DNA of 17,233 nucleotides from Nostoc sp. CHAB 5715 (GCF_020829685.1 NZ_JAIVFR010000020.1:1-17233), one strand, 5' to 3'; counted from the first letter of the stretch, positions 6,851 to 13,823 are shown. Numbers and translations: made by a program. Notes: generated by a model not told the origin, from the sequence alone.

Positions 6851-7738
6851 CTAGCAATTTCTAAAATCAATCATTGTCTGGCGATAAGCGTCTGGCAAAC
6901 CTGTATCAAAACACTTGCCTTTAACAACATATCCTGTCATTCCCTCTTCTTGACGTAATCTATCAAGACAAGATGTTAACTGAAATTCGCCTCGTTCTCG
7001 GAAATTTTGGTTGATGTGTTCTGCTAAAAAGTCAAAAATTTTCGGCGTTAGTAAATACAAACCAAATATACATAAAAACTCATTTTCTACCATTCCCTGT
7101 ACGCGCAAATATTGTTGTGCAAACTCAATGGTAGGTTTTTCATAGAGTTGTGTAACTTCCAGAATCGAGTTTAACTCTTGCCAAACTCCTGTTACACATC
7201 CAGATATATGAAGATTTTCTGCTGGCGTTGTAGTTAAGCTAACAACGCTTTGATTAACTTGTTCATAAACATTTAAAACTTGACTAGCACAAGATTTGTC
7301 AATATCAGATGTATAAATGTGGTCGCCCAACATTAGTAAAAACGGCTCATCTTGCACCCAATCTTTGGCACAAAATACCGCATGACCATAGCCTAATTGC
7401 TCCTCTTGCAATAAGATGGTAATTTTGCTACCTAAATGTTCCAGATATTGGCTATACTCTTGATTTTGTGGTGAAAGTTTATTTAAAAGTTCTTTTTTGG
7501 GTGGGTTTTTCAATAAATTTTCAAATATTTCTTTGTCATCCGGCTGTACCACAATCCCCACTTCTGTAATTCCAGCACTAATTGCCTCTTCAATAATTGC
7601 TAAAATCACAGGTTTTGCCCTACCATCTCGATCAATAATCGGAAAAAGTTCTTTTTTCACAACTTTAGTTGCTGGAAACAACCGAGTCCCAAAACCAGCT
7701 ACCGGAATCACAGCTTTTCTAACTTTATTTTTTTGCAT
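6851..7738 (-). CDS. GalU-like sugar-phosphate nucleotidyltransferase (probable UTP-glucose-1-phosphate uridylyltransferase)
   Basis: A 295-residue cytoplasmic enzyme of the NTP-transferase fold, expected to make UDP-glucose (or a related NDP-sugar) for exopolysaccharide and glycolipid synthesis. The nucleotide-binding loop AGFGTR is at 14-19, followed by PATKVVKKELFPI with Lys29 at the catalytic lysine position. Classical GalU has PKEM here; this protein has KKEL, a departure from the consensus. LLMLGDHIYT carries the metal-binding Asp. RGEFQLTSCLDRL and KGKCFDTGLPDAYRQTM match the later sugar-binding region. Length is close to E. coli GalU (302). An in-frame TTG at 7741 directly precedes the ATG and sits better spaced from a GAGG motif, so either could be used. 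The nucleotide and sugar specificity cannot be told from sequence alone. Confidence 0.8.
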   Translation of the reverse strand: MQKNKVRKAVIPVAGFGTRLFPATKVVKKELFPIIDRDGRAKPVILAIIEEAISAGITEVGIVVQPDDKEIFENLLKNPPKKELLNKLSPQNQEYSQYLEHLGSKITILLQEEQLGYGHAVFCAKDWVQDEPFLLMLGDHIYTSDIDKSCASQVLNVYEQVNQSVVSLTTTPAENLHISGCVTGVWQELNSILEVTQLYEKPTIEFAQQYLRVQGMVENEFLCIFGLYLLTPKIFDFLAEHINQNFRERGEFQLTSCLDRLRQEEGMTGYVVKGKCFDTGLPDAYRQTMIDFRNC

Positions 7739-7789
7739 CAATCGTCAATCCTCATCAGCTTAAAATCTGCCCTACCGCCTGCCTCTTGA

Positions 7790-8485
7790 TCACCCCAACT
7801 TCTCAAACAACTCTGCCAACACCACATTAGAAAACAAAAACCCTTGGGGATCAATCAAACGCAACCTTCCCTCTGTAACCTCTACCCAACCTTTCTCAAA
7901 ATACCCTTGCAAACACCAGCAAATCTCCTCCACCTTTTCTTCCCCAAACCCCTCCGCCAACGTCGCTAAACTCAAACCCTCCGCCAAACGCAACCCCAAC
8001 ATTAATGTTTCTAACAATACTTCTTTTGCGGGGGTCACATCACAATCAATCACACCACCAGCTTCCACCCACTGGTAATACTCCCTAGTTTTACGGGGAC
8101 GAGTGAAGCGTTTCCCCTCAACATAACTCGCTGCACCCATACCAAAGCCATAGTAAGGACGGTTTTCCCAATAGACTCGATTATGCTGACACTGATGACC
8201 AGGTTGAGCATAATTGGAAATTTCATAATGCTCATAACCTGCACTAGTCAAAACTTGCTGCCCCATCTGGTACATTTTGACTGTAGCTTCATCCGTAGGC
8301 ATTGGAGTATCACCAGGTTTGTAGTAACGACCAAAGGCTGTACCTGGCTCAATGGTAAGATCGTAGATAGAAATGTGAGTGGGTACGATCGCTACCGCTT
8401 TGTCTAAGGAATCTTGCCATTGATCCAAAGACTGATGCGGCAACCCAGAAATTAAGTCTAAGCTAAATTCGGGAATATCAGCTTG
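7790..8485 (-). pseudogene. hemW: Truncated hemW (radical SAM heme chaperone), C-terminal part only
   Basis: The frame reads through ADIPEFSLDLISGLPHQ, QWQDSL, PTHISIYDLTIEPGTAFG, YEHYEISNYAQPGHQC and NRVYWENRPYYGFGMGAASYV to a normal C-terminal end. These are landmarks of HemW, which delivers heme to respiratory enzymes. Intact HemW has about 380-410 residues and an N-terminal radical SAM core with a CxxxCxxC iron-sulfur motif. Here only about 230 residues remain: homology stops at about 8485 and an in-frame TGA lies at 8495-8497. The upstream sequence is from an unrelated repeat protein. A TTG at 8443 could start a 217-residue product, but it would have no cluster and could not act as a heme chaperone. 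The gene is judged a remnant; a functional copy should exist elsewhere. Confidence 0.85.
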
Positions 8486-8670
8486 CCATTGGCATCATAA
8501 GTAGAGATTTCAATATAATCAGCGATGCCATCACCGCCGTAGTCAAAGATTTTGGATGTCAGGTTGCCGTTGGTATCATAAGTATAGGTATAGGTTCTGA
8601 CATAATCAGCGAGCGATGCCATCGCCATCGTCGTCAGAGCTATAGGATGTCTCGTTGCCCTTGGTATCAT
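8486..8670 (-). pseudogene. Frameshifted fragment of a YD/Asp-Gly repeat protein
   Basis: Minus-strand translation gives TYTYDTNGNLTSKIFDYGG, then DGIADYIEISTYDANGKL, and, in another frame just upstream, YDTKGNETSYSSDDDGDGIA-like text. These are copies of one repeat of roughly 33 residues combining a YDxxGN motif with a calcium-loop-like DxDGDGIADY motif, as in large cyanobacterial surface proteins. A 4-base duplication at 8608-8615 (AGCGAGCG on the plus strand) breaks the frame between repeats. One end abuts the repeat element at 8671 and the other fuses to hemW within AAGCTGAT. The fragment has no gene ends of its own and is not thought to be functional. Confidence 0.7.
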
Positions 8671-8845
8671 GTCATTGCGAGCGTAATGAAATGGAGTGAA
8701 GCAATCGCAAAGTCTAGATGTTGCGATTGCTACCCTGCGGGAACCCCTTGGGCGAACATTCCGCAACTCTTAGAGACGCTACCGCGAACGCTTCATACCC
8801 GTAGGGTATGAAGCGTTCACTCCACTACGTTGCGCTGGCAATGAC
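8671..8845. repeat. 175-bp REP-like inverted-repeat element
   Basis: The element starts GTCATTGCGAGCGTAATG and ends TTGCGCTGGCAATGAC, with imperfectly complementary arms of about 30 bases that include GGAGTGAA/TTCACTCC. It carries a perfect 15-bp stem with a 3-base loop at 8786-8818 (GAACGCTTCATACCC pairing with GGGTATGAAGCGTTC). It shares its core with 6546-6621. It covers the first part of the 325-bp gap before the HicB gene; 8846-8995 contains nothing recognisable beyond a short TGGGATGCTCCCA palindrome at about 8881-8893. Confidence 0.65.
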
Positions 8846-8995
8846 AATTCATAACGTGGGTTTGATATAACTTACACATTTGGGATGCTCCCATTTTCTA
8901 GGTCTTTTAGCGAAGACTTTTCTGATCCGTATCTAATATGGCGTTAAATATTTCTGATGATGCTAAAAAATCAGTTTACTTGGCTTGTGCATCAA

Positions 8996-9208
8996 TTAAA
9001 TGTACATTAAACGCGGTCTAGGCTGAGGAACTGGACGCCCTAAATCCTTAGCTGTTTCTATCCATTCCTGCATCACTAATTCTACATTATGCAGAGCTTC
9101 TTGATAAGTATCACCGTCAGCAGCACAGCCTGGTAATTCTGGTACTTCAGCAATAAAGGCTTGATCTAATTCACTCCAGTAGAGAATGATTTCATAGCGA
9201 AACATCAT
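8996..9208 (-). CDS. hicB: HicB family antitoxin
   Basis: A 70-residue protein with the partial RNase H-like fold of HicB antitoxins: YWSELDQAFIAEVPELPGC is the classic strand-strand signature, followed by ADGDTYQEALHNVELVMQEW. It should bind and neutralise the HicA toxin encoded immediately upstream. The reading frame begins inside the last 17 bases of hicA, so the two are translationally coupled. AGGA lies about 9 bases before the tandem ATGs at 9208 and 9205. No C-terminal DNA-binding domain is present, as in short HicB forms, so autoregulation by this protein alone is uncertain. Confidence 0.9.
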   Translation of the reverse strand: MMFRYEIILYWSELDQAFIAEVPELPGCAADGDTYQEALHNVELVMQEWIETAKDLGRPVPQPRPRLMYI

Positions 9209-9458
9209 TTTTAGTTCCTAACTTATACTTGAGAATCACTGCACGAACTTGTTTAATTTGATAACTTTTGGCTTTTCCTCTCTTATGTTGCAGGTTCAAT
9301 ATTTCCTGAACATCGGCTTTGATAAAAATACGATGATCGCCACGAATCCGTTCCTCAAAGCCTAGTCGGTATAAAAGTTGCCACAGTTGGGCGAAAGGGA
9401 TGTCTGTATCAGAAGTCCCAGAGAGGATCTTTTCTAAGAGTTTATCTTGCTGACTCAC
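9192..9458 (-). CDS. hicA: HicA family toxin (mRNA interferase)
   Basis: An 88-residue toxin with the small double-stranded-RNA-binding-like fold that cleaves mRNA and tmRNA. The core LLYRLGFEERIRGDHRIFIK contains the catalytic histidine (GDH, where many homologues have GSH). The conserved helix with QIKQVRAVI follows. About 25 residues precede the core (KILSGTSDTDIPFAQLWQLL), a longer N-terminus than the compact HicA of about 60 residues, but one seen in cyanobacterial forms. It starts with GTG at 9458, with no strong ribosome-binding site, and overlaps hicB by 17 bases in another frame. The toxin-first order is usual for hicAB. Confidence 0.85.
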   Translation of the reverse strand: MSQQDKLLEKILSGTSDTDIPFAQLWQLLYRLGFEERIRGDHRIFIKADVQEILNLQHKRGKAKSYQIKQVRAVILKYKLGTKNDVSL

Positions 9459-9653
9459 GTTTTTATAGCTGTCTTAATGCTTCTATAGTCTCATATTTAT
9501 TTAAAATCAGGGTATAGATGAGTGTTTACTCAAATTTACAAGTGATATAGGCAACTACAGAGGGCAAACTGTTCAGATTGCTCATATCATAATGCTGAGG
9601 TATAAATCCGTCTCAGTCAACGTAAAATATTGAGTAAGAAATATTACACAAAT

Positions 9654-10421
9654 ATGAAGAACCAAATTCTAGCCATAGCTGCCTTTTTAACCACGATTAT
9701 GGCAACAACCGTACAAGCAGCAAATTCTGAACATGTTAAACAGTTATTGGCAACCAAGCAATGTCAAAACTGTAATTTGACTAATGCAGGTTTAGTGATG
9801 GCTGACTTATCTGGAGCCAATTTGAGCGGTGCTAATCTCACAGGTGCTAACCTCAGCCGTGCAAATTTGAGCGGCGCAGATTTGCAGGGTGCAAACTTGA
9901 GTGGCGCGAGTTTATTTGGTGTTAACCTGAGCGAAGCTAAATTTAGTGGGGCAAATTTAGCGGGTGCTGATTTGAGAAATACTTATTTAGCAAATGCACA
10001 ACTAACTGGTGCTTACTTGAATGGTGCTAACTTCCAAGGTGCAATTGGGATACCATTACAAATTGCTTCACCAGAAGAGTTTTATGCTTGGGGTGTAGCA
10101 GAAGGGCAAAAAGGCAATCAACAGCAAGCAATTAGTTATTTTAATCAAGCGATCGCTATTAAACCAGAATATGCTGGTGCTTATTTAGCTCGTGGTGTCG
10201 CCCGTTACCAAATACTAGATAGAGAAGGTGCATTCCAAGATGCCCAAGTTGCTGAAAAGTTGTTTACATCCCAAAACAATACCCCTGGAATCCAAACAGC
10301 CCAAGTTTTTATTAAAGAACTGCAAACACCCGTAAATGAGAAGGTAAGCGCTGGTAGCCCCAGTTTTGTGGATTTTTTGGGAAGTCTTGGTTCAGTCTTG
10401 CTCCAGTTCTTCCCTTTTTAA
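9654..10421 (+). CDS. Exported pentapeptide-repeat and TPR protein
   Basis: A 255-residue protein typical of cyanobacteria. Residues 1-22 form a signal peptide ending VQA, with cleavage predicted before ANSEH. The CQNC motif (37-40) leads into about 17 tandem A(D/N)LxG pentapeptides to about residue 130, which should fold as a right-handed quadrilateral beta helix. A tetratricopeptide-like region follows (GNQQQAISYFNQAIAIKPEY, about 143-205), then a hydrophobic C-terminus, SLGSVLLQFFPF. The ATG at 9654 is preferred over the upstream in-frame TTG at 9630 because it places the signal peptide at the N-terminus; no strong ribosome-binding site is visible for either. Location is likely periplasm or thylakoid lumen. 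The molecular function of such proteins is unknown. Confidence 0.85.
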   Translation: MKNQILAIAAFLTTIMATTVQAANSEHVKQLLATKQCQNCNLTNAGLVMADLSGANLSGANLTGANLSRANLSGADLQGANLSGASLFGVNLSEAKFSGANLAGADLRNTYLANAQLTGAYLNGANFQGAIGIPLQIASPEEFYAWGVAEGQKGNQQQAISYFNQAIAIKPEYAGAYLARGVARYQILDREGAFQDAQVAEKLFTSQNNTPGIQTAQVFIKELQTPVNEKVSAGSPSFVDFLGSLGSVLLQFFPF

Positions 10422-10424
10422 GAG

Positions 10425-10539
10425 GGATAATAACAAATGACAAATGACTCCTTTTTAAGAGTGAGATTTGAAACAACAAAGGGATAATAACAAATGACAA
10501 ATGACAAATGACAAATGACAAATGACAAATGACAAATAA
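10425..10539. repeat. Tandem heptamer (CAAATGA) repeats with a duplicated leader
   Basis: Seven units of CAAATGA (the last reading CAAATAA) run from 10491 to 10539 and end 15 bases before the start codon of the next gene. A 25-bp stretch beginning GGGATAATAACAAATGAC occurs at 10425-10449 and again at 10481-10505, so the locus carries a duplication as well as the tandem array. This resembles the short tandemly repeated repetitive sequences known from filamentous cyanobacteria. Confidence 0.85.
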
Positions 10540-10554
10540 AATTTGGAGGTAAGA

Positions 10555-11145
10555 ATGCGCGATACCTTTAATAAAATGATCGGTCGAACTCGCTATGTAG
10601 TCTTTCGCCTATTTCTGCACTTAGGGGGAGGCGAGGTAGCACCAATTTTGGGAGTATTAAATAGTGCTGGACGAGATGCGATCGATGCCGATGGGGACTT
10701 AGAAGTTTTGGGAGAAGGATTGGTAGAAATTAGCCAAACCCTACTGCAATACGATGAATATTGGCTTTCTGCTGCTAACGAAGGTGACGTATTTTTTAAT
10801 GAAGGCGAAGCAGGAGATTACGTAAATGAATTATTTACTGACTCTGCCCAAAGATATCTCAGTGAACCAAGTTACAATTCTGATAGATCGAATGAACCTT
10901 TATCTATACCTGTAACCCGCAACGTCATTGTGATGATTACAGTAGCTTATGAAGGAGAAGTACCAGAGTTAGAAACTGATCTTTCTAACGTTCAGGCACT
11001 TAAGGAAGGCTTCAAAGCATTGATAAATTTGCATTATAAACATAGATTCAAAGCAATCCAAGTACATTTCTCGCCAGCACAATTAGGCGATGAACTCACT
11101 AGTGACCAACTGTTGCAATATTACCCGGAATTGATTCCTTTATAA
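10555..11145 (+). CDS. Conserved cyanobacterial protein, DUF1517-like
   Basis: A 196-residue soluble protein. The N-terminal third, YVVFRLFLHLGGGEVAPILG, and the acidic middle (GDLEVLGEGLVEI, AANEGDVFFNEGEAGDYVNE) are not assigned to a characterised fold. The C-terminus, from VIVMITVAYEGEVPEL to DELTSDQLLQYYPELIPL, resembles the end of DUF1517 proteins, the basis for the name. No signal peptide or membrane segment is visible. The ATG at 10555 has an excellent GGAGG site (10545-10549) at 5-base spacing; a TTG at 10543 overlaps that site and is rejected. The tandem heptamer array lies just upstream, and the lipoprotein gene starts 70 bases downstream on the same strand. A two-gene transcript is plausible. 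Function unknown. Confidence 0.75.
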   Translation: MRDTFNKMIGRTRYVVFRLFLHLGGGEVAPILGVLNSAGRDAIDADGDLEVLGEGLVEISQTLLQYDEYWLSAANEGDVFFNEGEAGDYVNELFTDSAQRYLSEPSYNSDRSNEPLSIPVTRNVIVMITVAYEGEVPELETDLSNVQALKEGFKALINLHYKHRFKAIQVHFSPAQLGDELTSDQLLQYYPELIPL

Positions 11146-11215
11146 TGTGTTGGGTAGTCCGTACTTACTATTCACACCGAGAAATTGTTAAGCTCAGAGA
11201 TAGGACAATAATCCA

Positions 11216-12100
11216 ATGATCATGACCATAGTACGTAAATTTACAGCCGTTTTTTTAGCTCTGAGTTTGTGTATGACAACCGTCGCTTGTGGTGGGGGAA
11301 ACGAAGCTACTCCCCCAGCTAAGAACGTTAGCCAAACTTCTACTAGCACCAAGCTGAGTGACGGAGAGTATCAAATACAACAAGCTACTTATGACGATGC
11401 AACTGGTGAATACAGCTTGTTTTTGCTTAACAATAATCCCCCAACCTTTGCAACCGAAAATTTGCAAATGGCACGGTTAACTGATGATGAAATCAAGCAA
11501 GGTAAAAAAACCTATCTAAAGGTAGATAAAGGCCAACCGATTTTATATCTAACGGAAGACTTTAAAATTGAATACGTCCACAACGTTACCGAGAATAAAA
11601 CCAATCCCCAAACAGGACAACAAGAGACAGTTGTAGTCCGTCAAGAAAATAGCTTCTGGGCGCCATTTGCTGGGTCTGTGGCTGGTAGCTTGGCCGGTCA
11701 GGCAATTGGTAGTATGTTGTTTAGACCCCAGTATTATGTACCCCCTGTCTATCAATCAGGCCAAGGATTAAGTGGCTTCGGTGGATATGGCGGAAGCTAT
11801 GGCCAAGCAGTTGAAAGCTACCAAAGTCGCTATAATGCGCCACCCGCAGCCGTGAGAAATCGCACTGCATTCCGCAATACAGGAACAATTAGAAGGTCAT
11901 ATCCGGGAAATTCAACTATACGCAATACACCGCGTAGCACCACAGGTAATAACCGTCCTTCTGGTTCTGGTTTTGGTGGTAGTACATTGCAACCCTCTGG
12001 CAGAGCCACTTCACCCAGACGCGACTCTGGTAGTAGTTTTGGTAGTGGACGTAGTTCAGCACCCCGCCGCTCAACTGGTTTCGGCAGCAGACGCCGTTAA
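11216..12100 (+). CDS. Predicted lipoprotein with Gly/Ser/Arg-rich tail
   Basis: A 294-residue protein of unknown function. It begins with a basic start and a hydrophobic segment ending in the lipobox TVAC, so Cys25 should be lipidated. A short Gly/Thr-rich linker leads to a domain of about 100 residues (LSDGEYQIQQATYDDATGEY to about 145). Next comes a glycine-zipper-like segment, FAGSVAGSLAGQAIGSMLF. The last 110 residues are low complexity (GFGGYGGSYG, SGSGFGGS, SSFGSGRSSAPRRS) and end in SRRR, a basic tail. Attachment to the outer or plasma membrane is expected. The ATG at 11216 follows AGGACA about 10 bases upstream; an ATG at 11222 would also preserve the signal. The DUF1517-like gene just upstream may be cotranscribed, and the 12147-12210 hairpin probably ends transcription. 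Confidence 0.75.
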   Translation: MIMTIVRKFTAVFLALSLCMTTVACGGGNEATPPAKNVSQTSTSTKLSDGEYQIQQATYDDATGEYSLFLLNNNPPTFATENLQMARLTDDEIKQGKKTYLKVDKGQPILYLTEDFKIEYVHNVTENKTNPQTGQQETVVVRQENSFWAPFAGSVAGSLAGQAIGSMLFRPQYYVPPVYQSGQGLSGFGGYGGSYGQAVESYQSRYNAPPAAVRNRTAFRNTGTIRRSYPGNSTIRNTPRSTTGNNRPSGSGFGGSTLQPSGRATSPRRDSGSSFGSGRSSAPRRSTGFGSRRR

Positions 12101-12146
12101 AAAATTCCAAGTTTAATAAATAGACTGCCTAAGAAGTGAAGGTAGT

Positions 12147-12210
12147 GTATTGCATAAAGAAGTCGGAGGGTTGACTTGTAACCCTCCGGCTTCTCTTTAT
12201 ATGCCAATAC
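12147..12210 (+). terminator. Long hairpin downstream of the lipoprotein gene
   Basis: The arms 12147-12172 (GTATTGCATAAAGAAG... to GGAGGGTT) and 12180-12210 (AACCCTCC... to ATGCCAATAC) pair with a few bulges around a 7-base loop. The GGAGGGTT/AACCCTCC part and the AAAGAAG/CTTCTCTTT part give a strong stem typical of a terminator 47 bases after the stop codon. The outer GTATTG/CAATAC pairs overlap one end of the 112-bp mobile family. Confidence 0.6.
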
Positions 12211-12221
12211 AGTTCAGTTAA
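12205..12221 (-). repeat. Solo terminal end of the 112-bp mobile family
   Basis: CAATACAGTTCAGTTAA at 12205-12221 is identical to 17 bases of one terminal repeat of the elements at 2841, 4662 and 16761. The rest of the element is absent. It may be a relic or a related, shorter element. Confidence 0.5.
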
Positions 12222-12320
12222 CGCTAAAAACCTTACAGCTATTTTCAGGTAAATAGACCACGCGGTAGGGGTAAAGCGCAATGCTCATACGTGTCAATTT
12301 AACGTAAAAGCCATGTCCCG

Positions 12321-12440
12321 CAAGGAACTGAAGTTCCTTGCTAATAGTAAAAGTCATCTGAAGATGACTAAAATATAGCCAAAAATCTTTAGTCTACTTT
12401 AGTAGACTTTAGCTGTTAGCCTTGAACTTTAGTTCTAGGC
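12321..12440. repeat. Cluster of four dispersed hairpin repeats
   Basis: Four short hairpins with 2-base loops follow one another: CAAGGAACT/AGTTCCTTG (12321-12340), AGTCATCT/AGATGACT (12352-12369), AGTCTACT/AGTAGACT (12391-12408) and GCCTTGAACT/AGTTCTAGGC (about 12419-12440). The spacers are AT-rich and mutually similar. The last unit resembles 957-989. The cluster fills most of the gap 12101-12506; nothing coding was seen there. Confidence 0.65.
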
Positions 12441-12506
12441 GGGTGAGGAAGGCAACAGTTAAGCTATCTATAGCTTAAGTTGACACCAATGAGCATTGCT
12501 AAACCC

Positions 12507-12695
12507 CTACGATGAAGTCTTACTATCTAAGTCTCTACTGACATGAATCTGTTCGATCTCTTGTTTTAGTTCGTTGATAGTTGCCTGTAACTCTCCGATG
12601 ACGATCGCCTGCTCAATGATCTTCTTCACCAGTTCTTCTTTGGGCAACTGGCAAAGGCTGTCTGAGTCTAGTTCTTGAGGCTGGTTATTCATCAT
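12507..12695 (-). pseudogene. N-terminal remnant of an IS66-type transposase
   Basis: A 62-residue open frame, MMNNQPQELDSDS..., contains QLPKEELVKKIIEQA, a coiled-coil stretch (IGELQATINELKQEIEQI) and VSRDLDSKTSS, and then stops. The coiled coil followed by NSK/DSK-x-SSKPPS is the usual N-terminus of IS66-family transposases. Here the frame ends exactly where KPPS is expected, and the zinc finger and DDE catalytic domain are missing. GAGAGG lies about 9 bases before the ATG at 12695, which is therefore chosen over the longer open frame. The fragment cannot transpose. Confidence 0.65.
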
Positions 12696-12755
12696 GATTG
12701 TGATCCTCTCCCTCAACAATCACCTTTGTCAATACCCCATACCTGAATCCTTACA
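12507..12755 (-). mobile_element. Insertion sequence fragment (IS66-like), 5' end only
   Basis: On the minus strand the fragment appears to begin with GTAAGGATTCAGG at 12754, consistent with the GTAA terminal bases usual in IS66-family ends. It then runs into the truncated transposase and stops near 12507. The other end was not found in the window. The boundary abuts a beheaded gene on the plus strand. Confidence 0.5.
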
Positions 12756-13213
12756 AAATTACACCATATAAATTAGGAGACAACCATCCAAATACTATAT
12801 TTTTTAAGGAGTCTGTTTTGGGTAGGAAAGATTTTAGTGAACAGGTAGTTACCCTAGAGACAAATACGCAAGCACTTCAAAAATTAAAAAAAGGCGCAAA
12901 TGGTATTTATTTTGGTAGTGCATCGGAAATAGTTGATCAATGCTTAATAAATACATTATCAGTTAGCTATGCAAAAACAGATAAAGCTATTTCTTCATAC
13001 CAAGAAGATGGTACATACGATAGTAAATGCTCAAGGAAAACAAGAAAACAATCTGTAGATGGATTACGTGAGAACTACCTTTTAATAAACCAAATATATG
13101 TCATCTATAGAGATGATGAGAAAAATAGCATAGGAGATTACTATAGTAGTTGGCTTCTTTCAGAAAAAGGTCAAAAACTCATAAAAAATGCAAATTTTAT
13201 TCCTATTAAGTAA
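12755..13213 (+). pseudogene. C-terminal fragment of a PstS-like phosphate-binding-type protein
   Basis: The reading frame is open from the edge of the IS fragment to a stop at 13211-13213. Landmarks are NTIFFKESVLG, TNTQALQKLKKGANGIYFGS, ASEIVDQC and the end WLLSEKGQKLIKNANFIPI. They match the last third to half of substrate-binding proteins of the PstS type, which capture phosphate in the periplasm. The N-terminal lobe, the signal peptide and a normal start are missing. A TTG at 12818 with AAGGAG 6 bases before it could by chance give a 131-residue product lacking half the binding cleft. The gene was probably cut by the IS insertion. In cyanobacteria such domains also occur fused to kinases, so the parent protein is uncertain. 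Confidence 0.6.
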
Positions 13214-13371
13214 TAAATGCGATCGCATTTGCTACACCTCGTTTTCTGCATCGATTTGTCTATAATATTCCTCCATTTCTGCGTCAAATTTCCGTATAAT
13301 TACAGATTGTTGCTGCCAAAGTTATTATATTCATAACTCTCACTTCATGCGATGTCTACGACGGGCTACGC
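13214..13371. other. Spacer with a possible decayed gene tail
   Basis: Minus-strand bases 13313-13232 read QQQSVIIRKFDAEMEEYYR then QIDAENEV and a stop, with an in-frame stop not far upstream. The acidic, charged tail is protein-like but too short to identify. No other feature is visible before the repeat at 13372. Confidence 0.25.
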
Positions 13372-13445
13372 CTACGCACTTCTGGTGATAGAGTTAAACC
13401 AGGTGACACACCCTTAATAATCATACTCTTGCTTCATGCGATCGC
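13372..13445 (+). repeat. 75-bp dispersed repeat, copy 1
   Basis: The sequence running from CTACGCACTTCTGGTGATAG to CTTGCTTCATGCGATCGC is closely similar to 14369-14443 in the same orientation. The last 28 bases, from AATAATCATACTC onward, are identical. A weaker partial match (CTATGCACTTCTAATGATAA) occurs at about 15175-15194. The two copies flank the toxin-antitoxin locus. Confidence 0.75.
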
Positions 13446-13455
13446 CAGTATAATC

Positions 13456-13761
13456 TCAATCGAACTGAGAAATCACAACCTCTTGATCGGGAAAACGAGC
13501 AATTATTGTCAGATTTCCACCAAGAGATTTAATATATCGTGAGAGGGTAGATATTTGAATATCATCCTGATGCTCAATTTTTGAAAGTGCAGATTGTACC
13601 ACTCCCATATTCTTTGCAACATCGCTTTGAGTATGTCCAAGGGATTCTCGAAGCTCAGAAAGTGTTAATTTGAGCAATGCAAGGTTTGCTTGCATCTCAC
13701 TTTCTGCTTGTTGTTCAAGAGTCATTTTTTCACGAAGTTCTTTAAATGGCTTCGTCTTCAT
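13456..13761 (-). CDS. XRE-family helix-turn-helix antitoxin (HigA-like)
   Basis: A 101-residue protein with a central Cro/C1-type helix-turn-helix: LRESLGHTQSDVAKNMGVVQSALSKIEHQDD (about 38-68), preceded by a helical N-terminus. The C-terminal LSRYIKSLGGNLTIIARFPD is common in the antitoxins paired with RelE/HigB-type toxins. It should neutralise the upstream toxin and repress their shared promoter. The ATG at 13761 has GAAGGA about 10 bases upstream. Its start overlaps, as ATGA, the stop of a leftover toxin C-terminal reading frame (13758-13823), which shows that the pair was once tightly coupled. Confidence 0.88.
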   Translation of the reverse strand: MKTKPFKELREKMTLEQQAESEMQANLALLKLTLSELRESLGHTQSDVAKNMGVVQSALSKIEHQDDIQISTLSRYIKSLGGNLTIIARFPDQEVVISQFD

Positions 13762-13823
13762 AGGAATCCTTCTGTTTTTAACTCCTCTAAGTGTTCATCA
13801 TATAACCTATAGTAATCCGCTTT
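13758..13823 (-). pseudogene. Displaced C-terminal tail of the RelE/HigB-like toxin
   Basis: This short frame encodes KAD then YYRLYDEHLEELKTEGFL and a TGA overlapping the antitoxin ATG. Toxins of this family normally end with ADRLYDEHLxELKxEG after the WYEE...P segment. The tail is therefore the original end of the toxin gene at 13912-14244, separated from it by an insertion. It has no start codon of its own. Confidence 0.75.

Noticed and set aside
8458..8766. A 102-residue minus-strand open frame
   Set aside because: It is a chimera: its N-terminal half translates the REP-like element, its middle is a repeat-protein fragment and its end runs antisense-in-frame into hemW. It is not a gene.
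10491..10539. Tandem repeats as a CRISPR array
   Set aside because: Units are 7 bases with no spacers; no cas genes are present. It is a simple tandem heptamer array.
12321..12440. Hairpin series as a CRISPR or integron attC array
   Set aside because: The hairpins differ in sequence, no constant repeat or spacer pattern exists, and no integrase or cassette genes are present.
13232..13313. Short minus-strand tail QQQSVIIRKFDAEMEEYYR...
   Set aside because: It looks protein-like but is 27 residues with no start and no family match by eye; mentioned only as a possible remnant.
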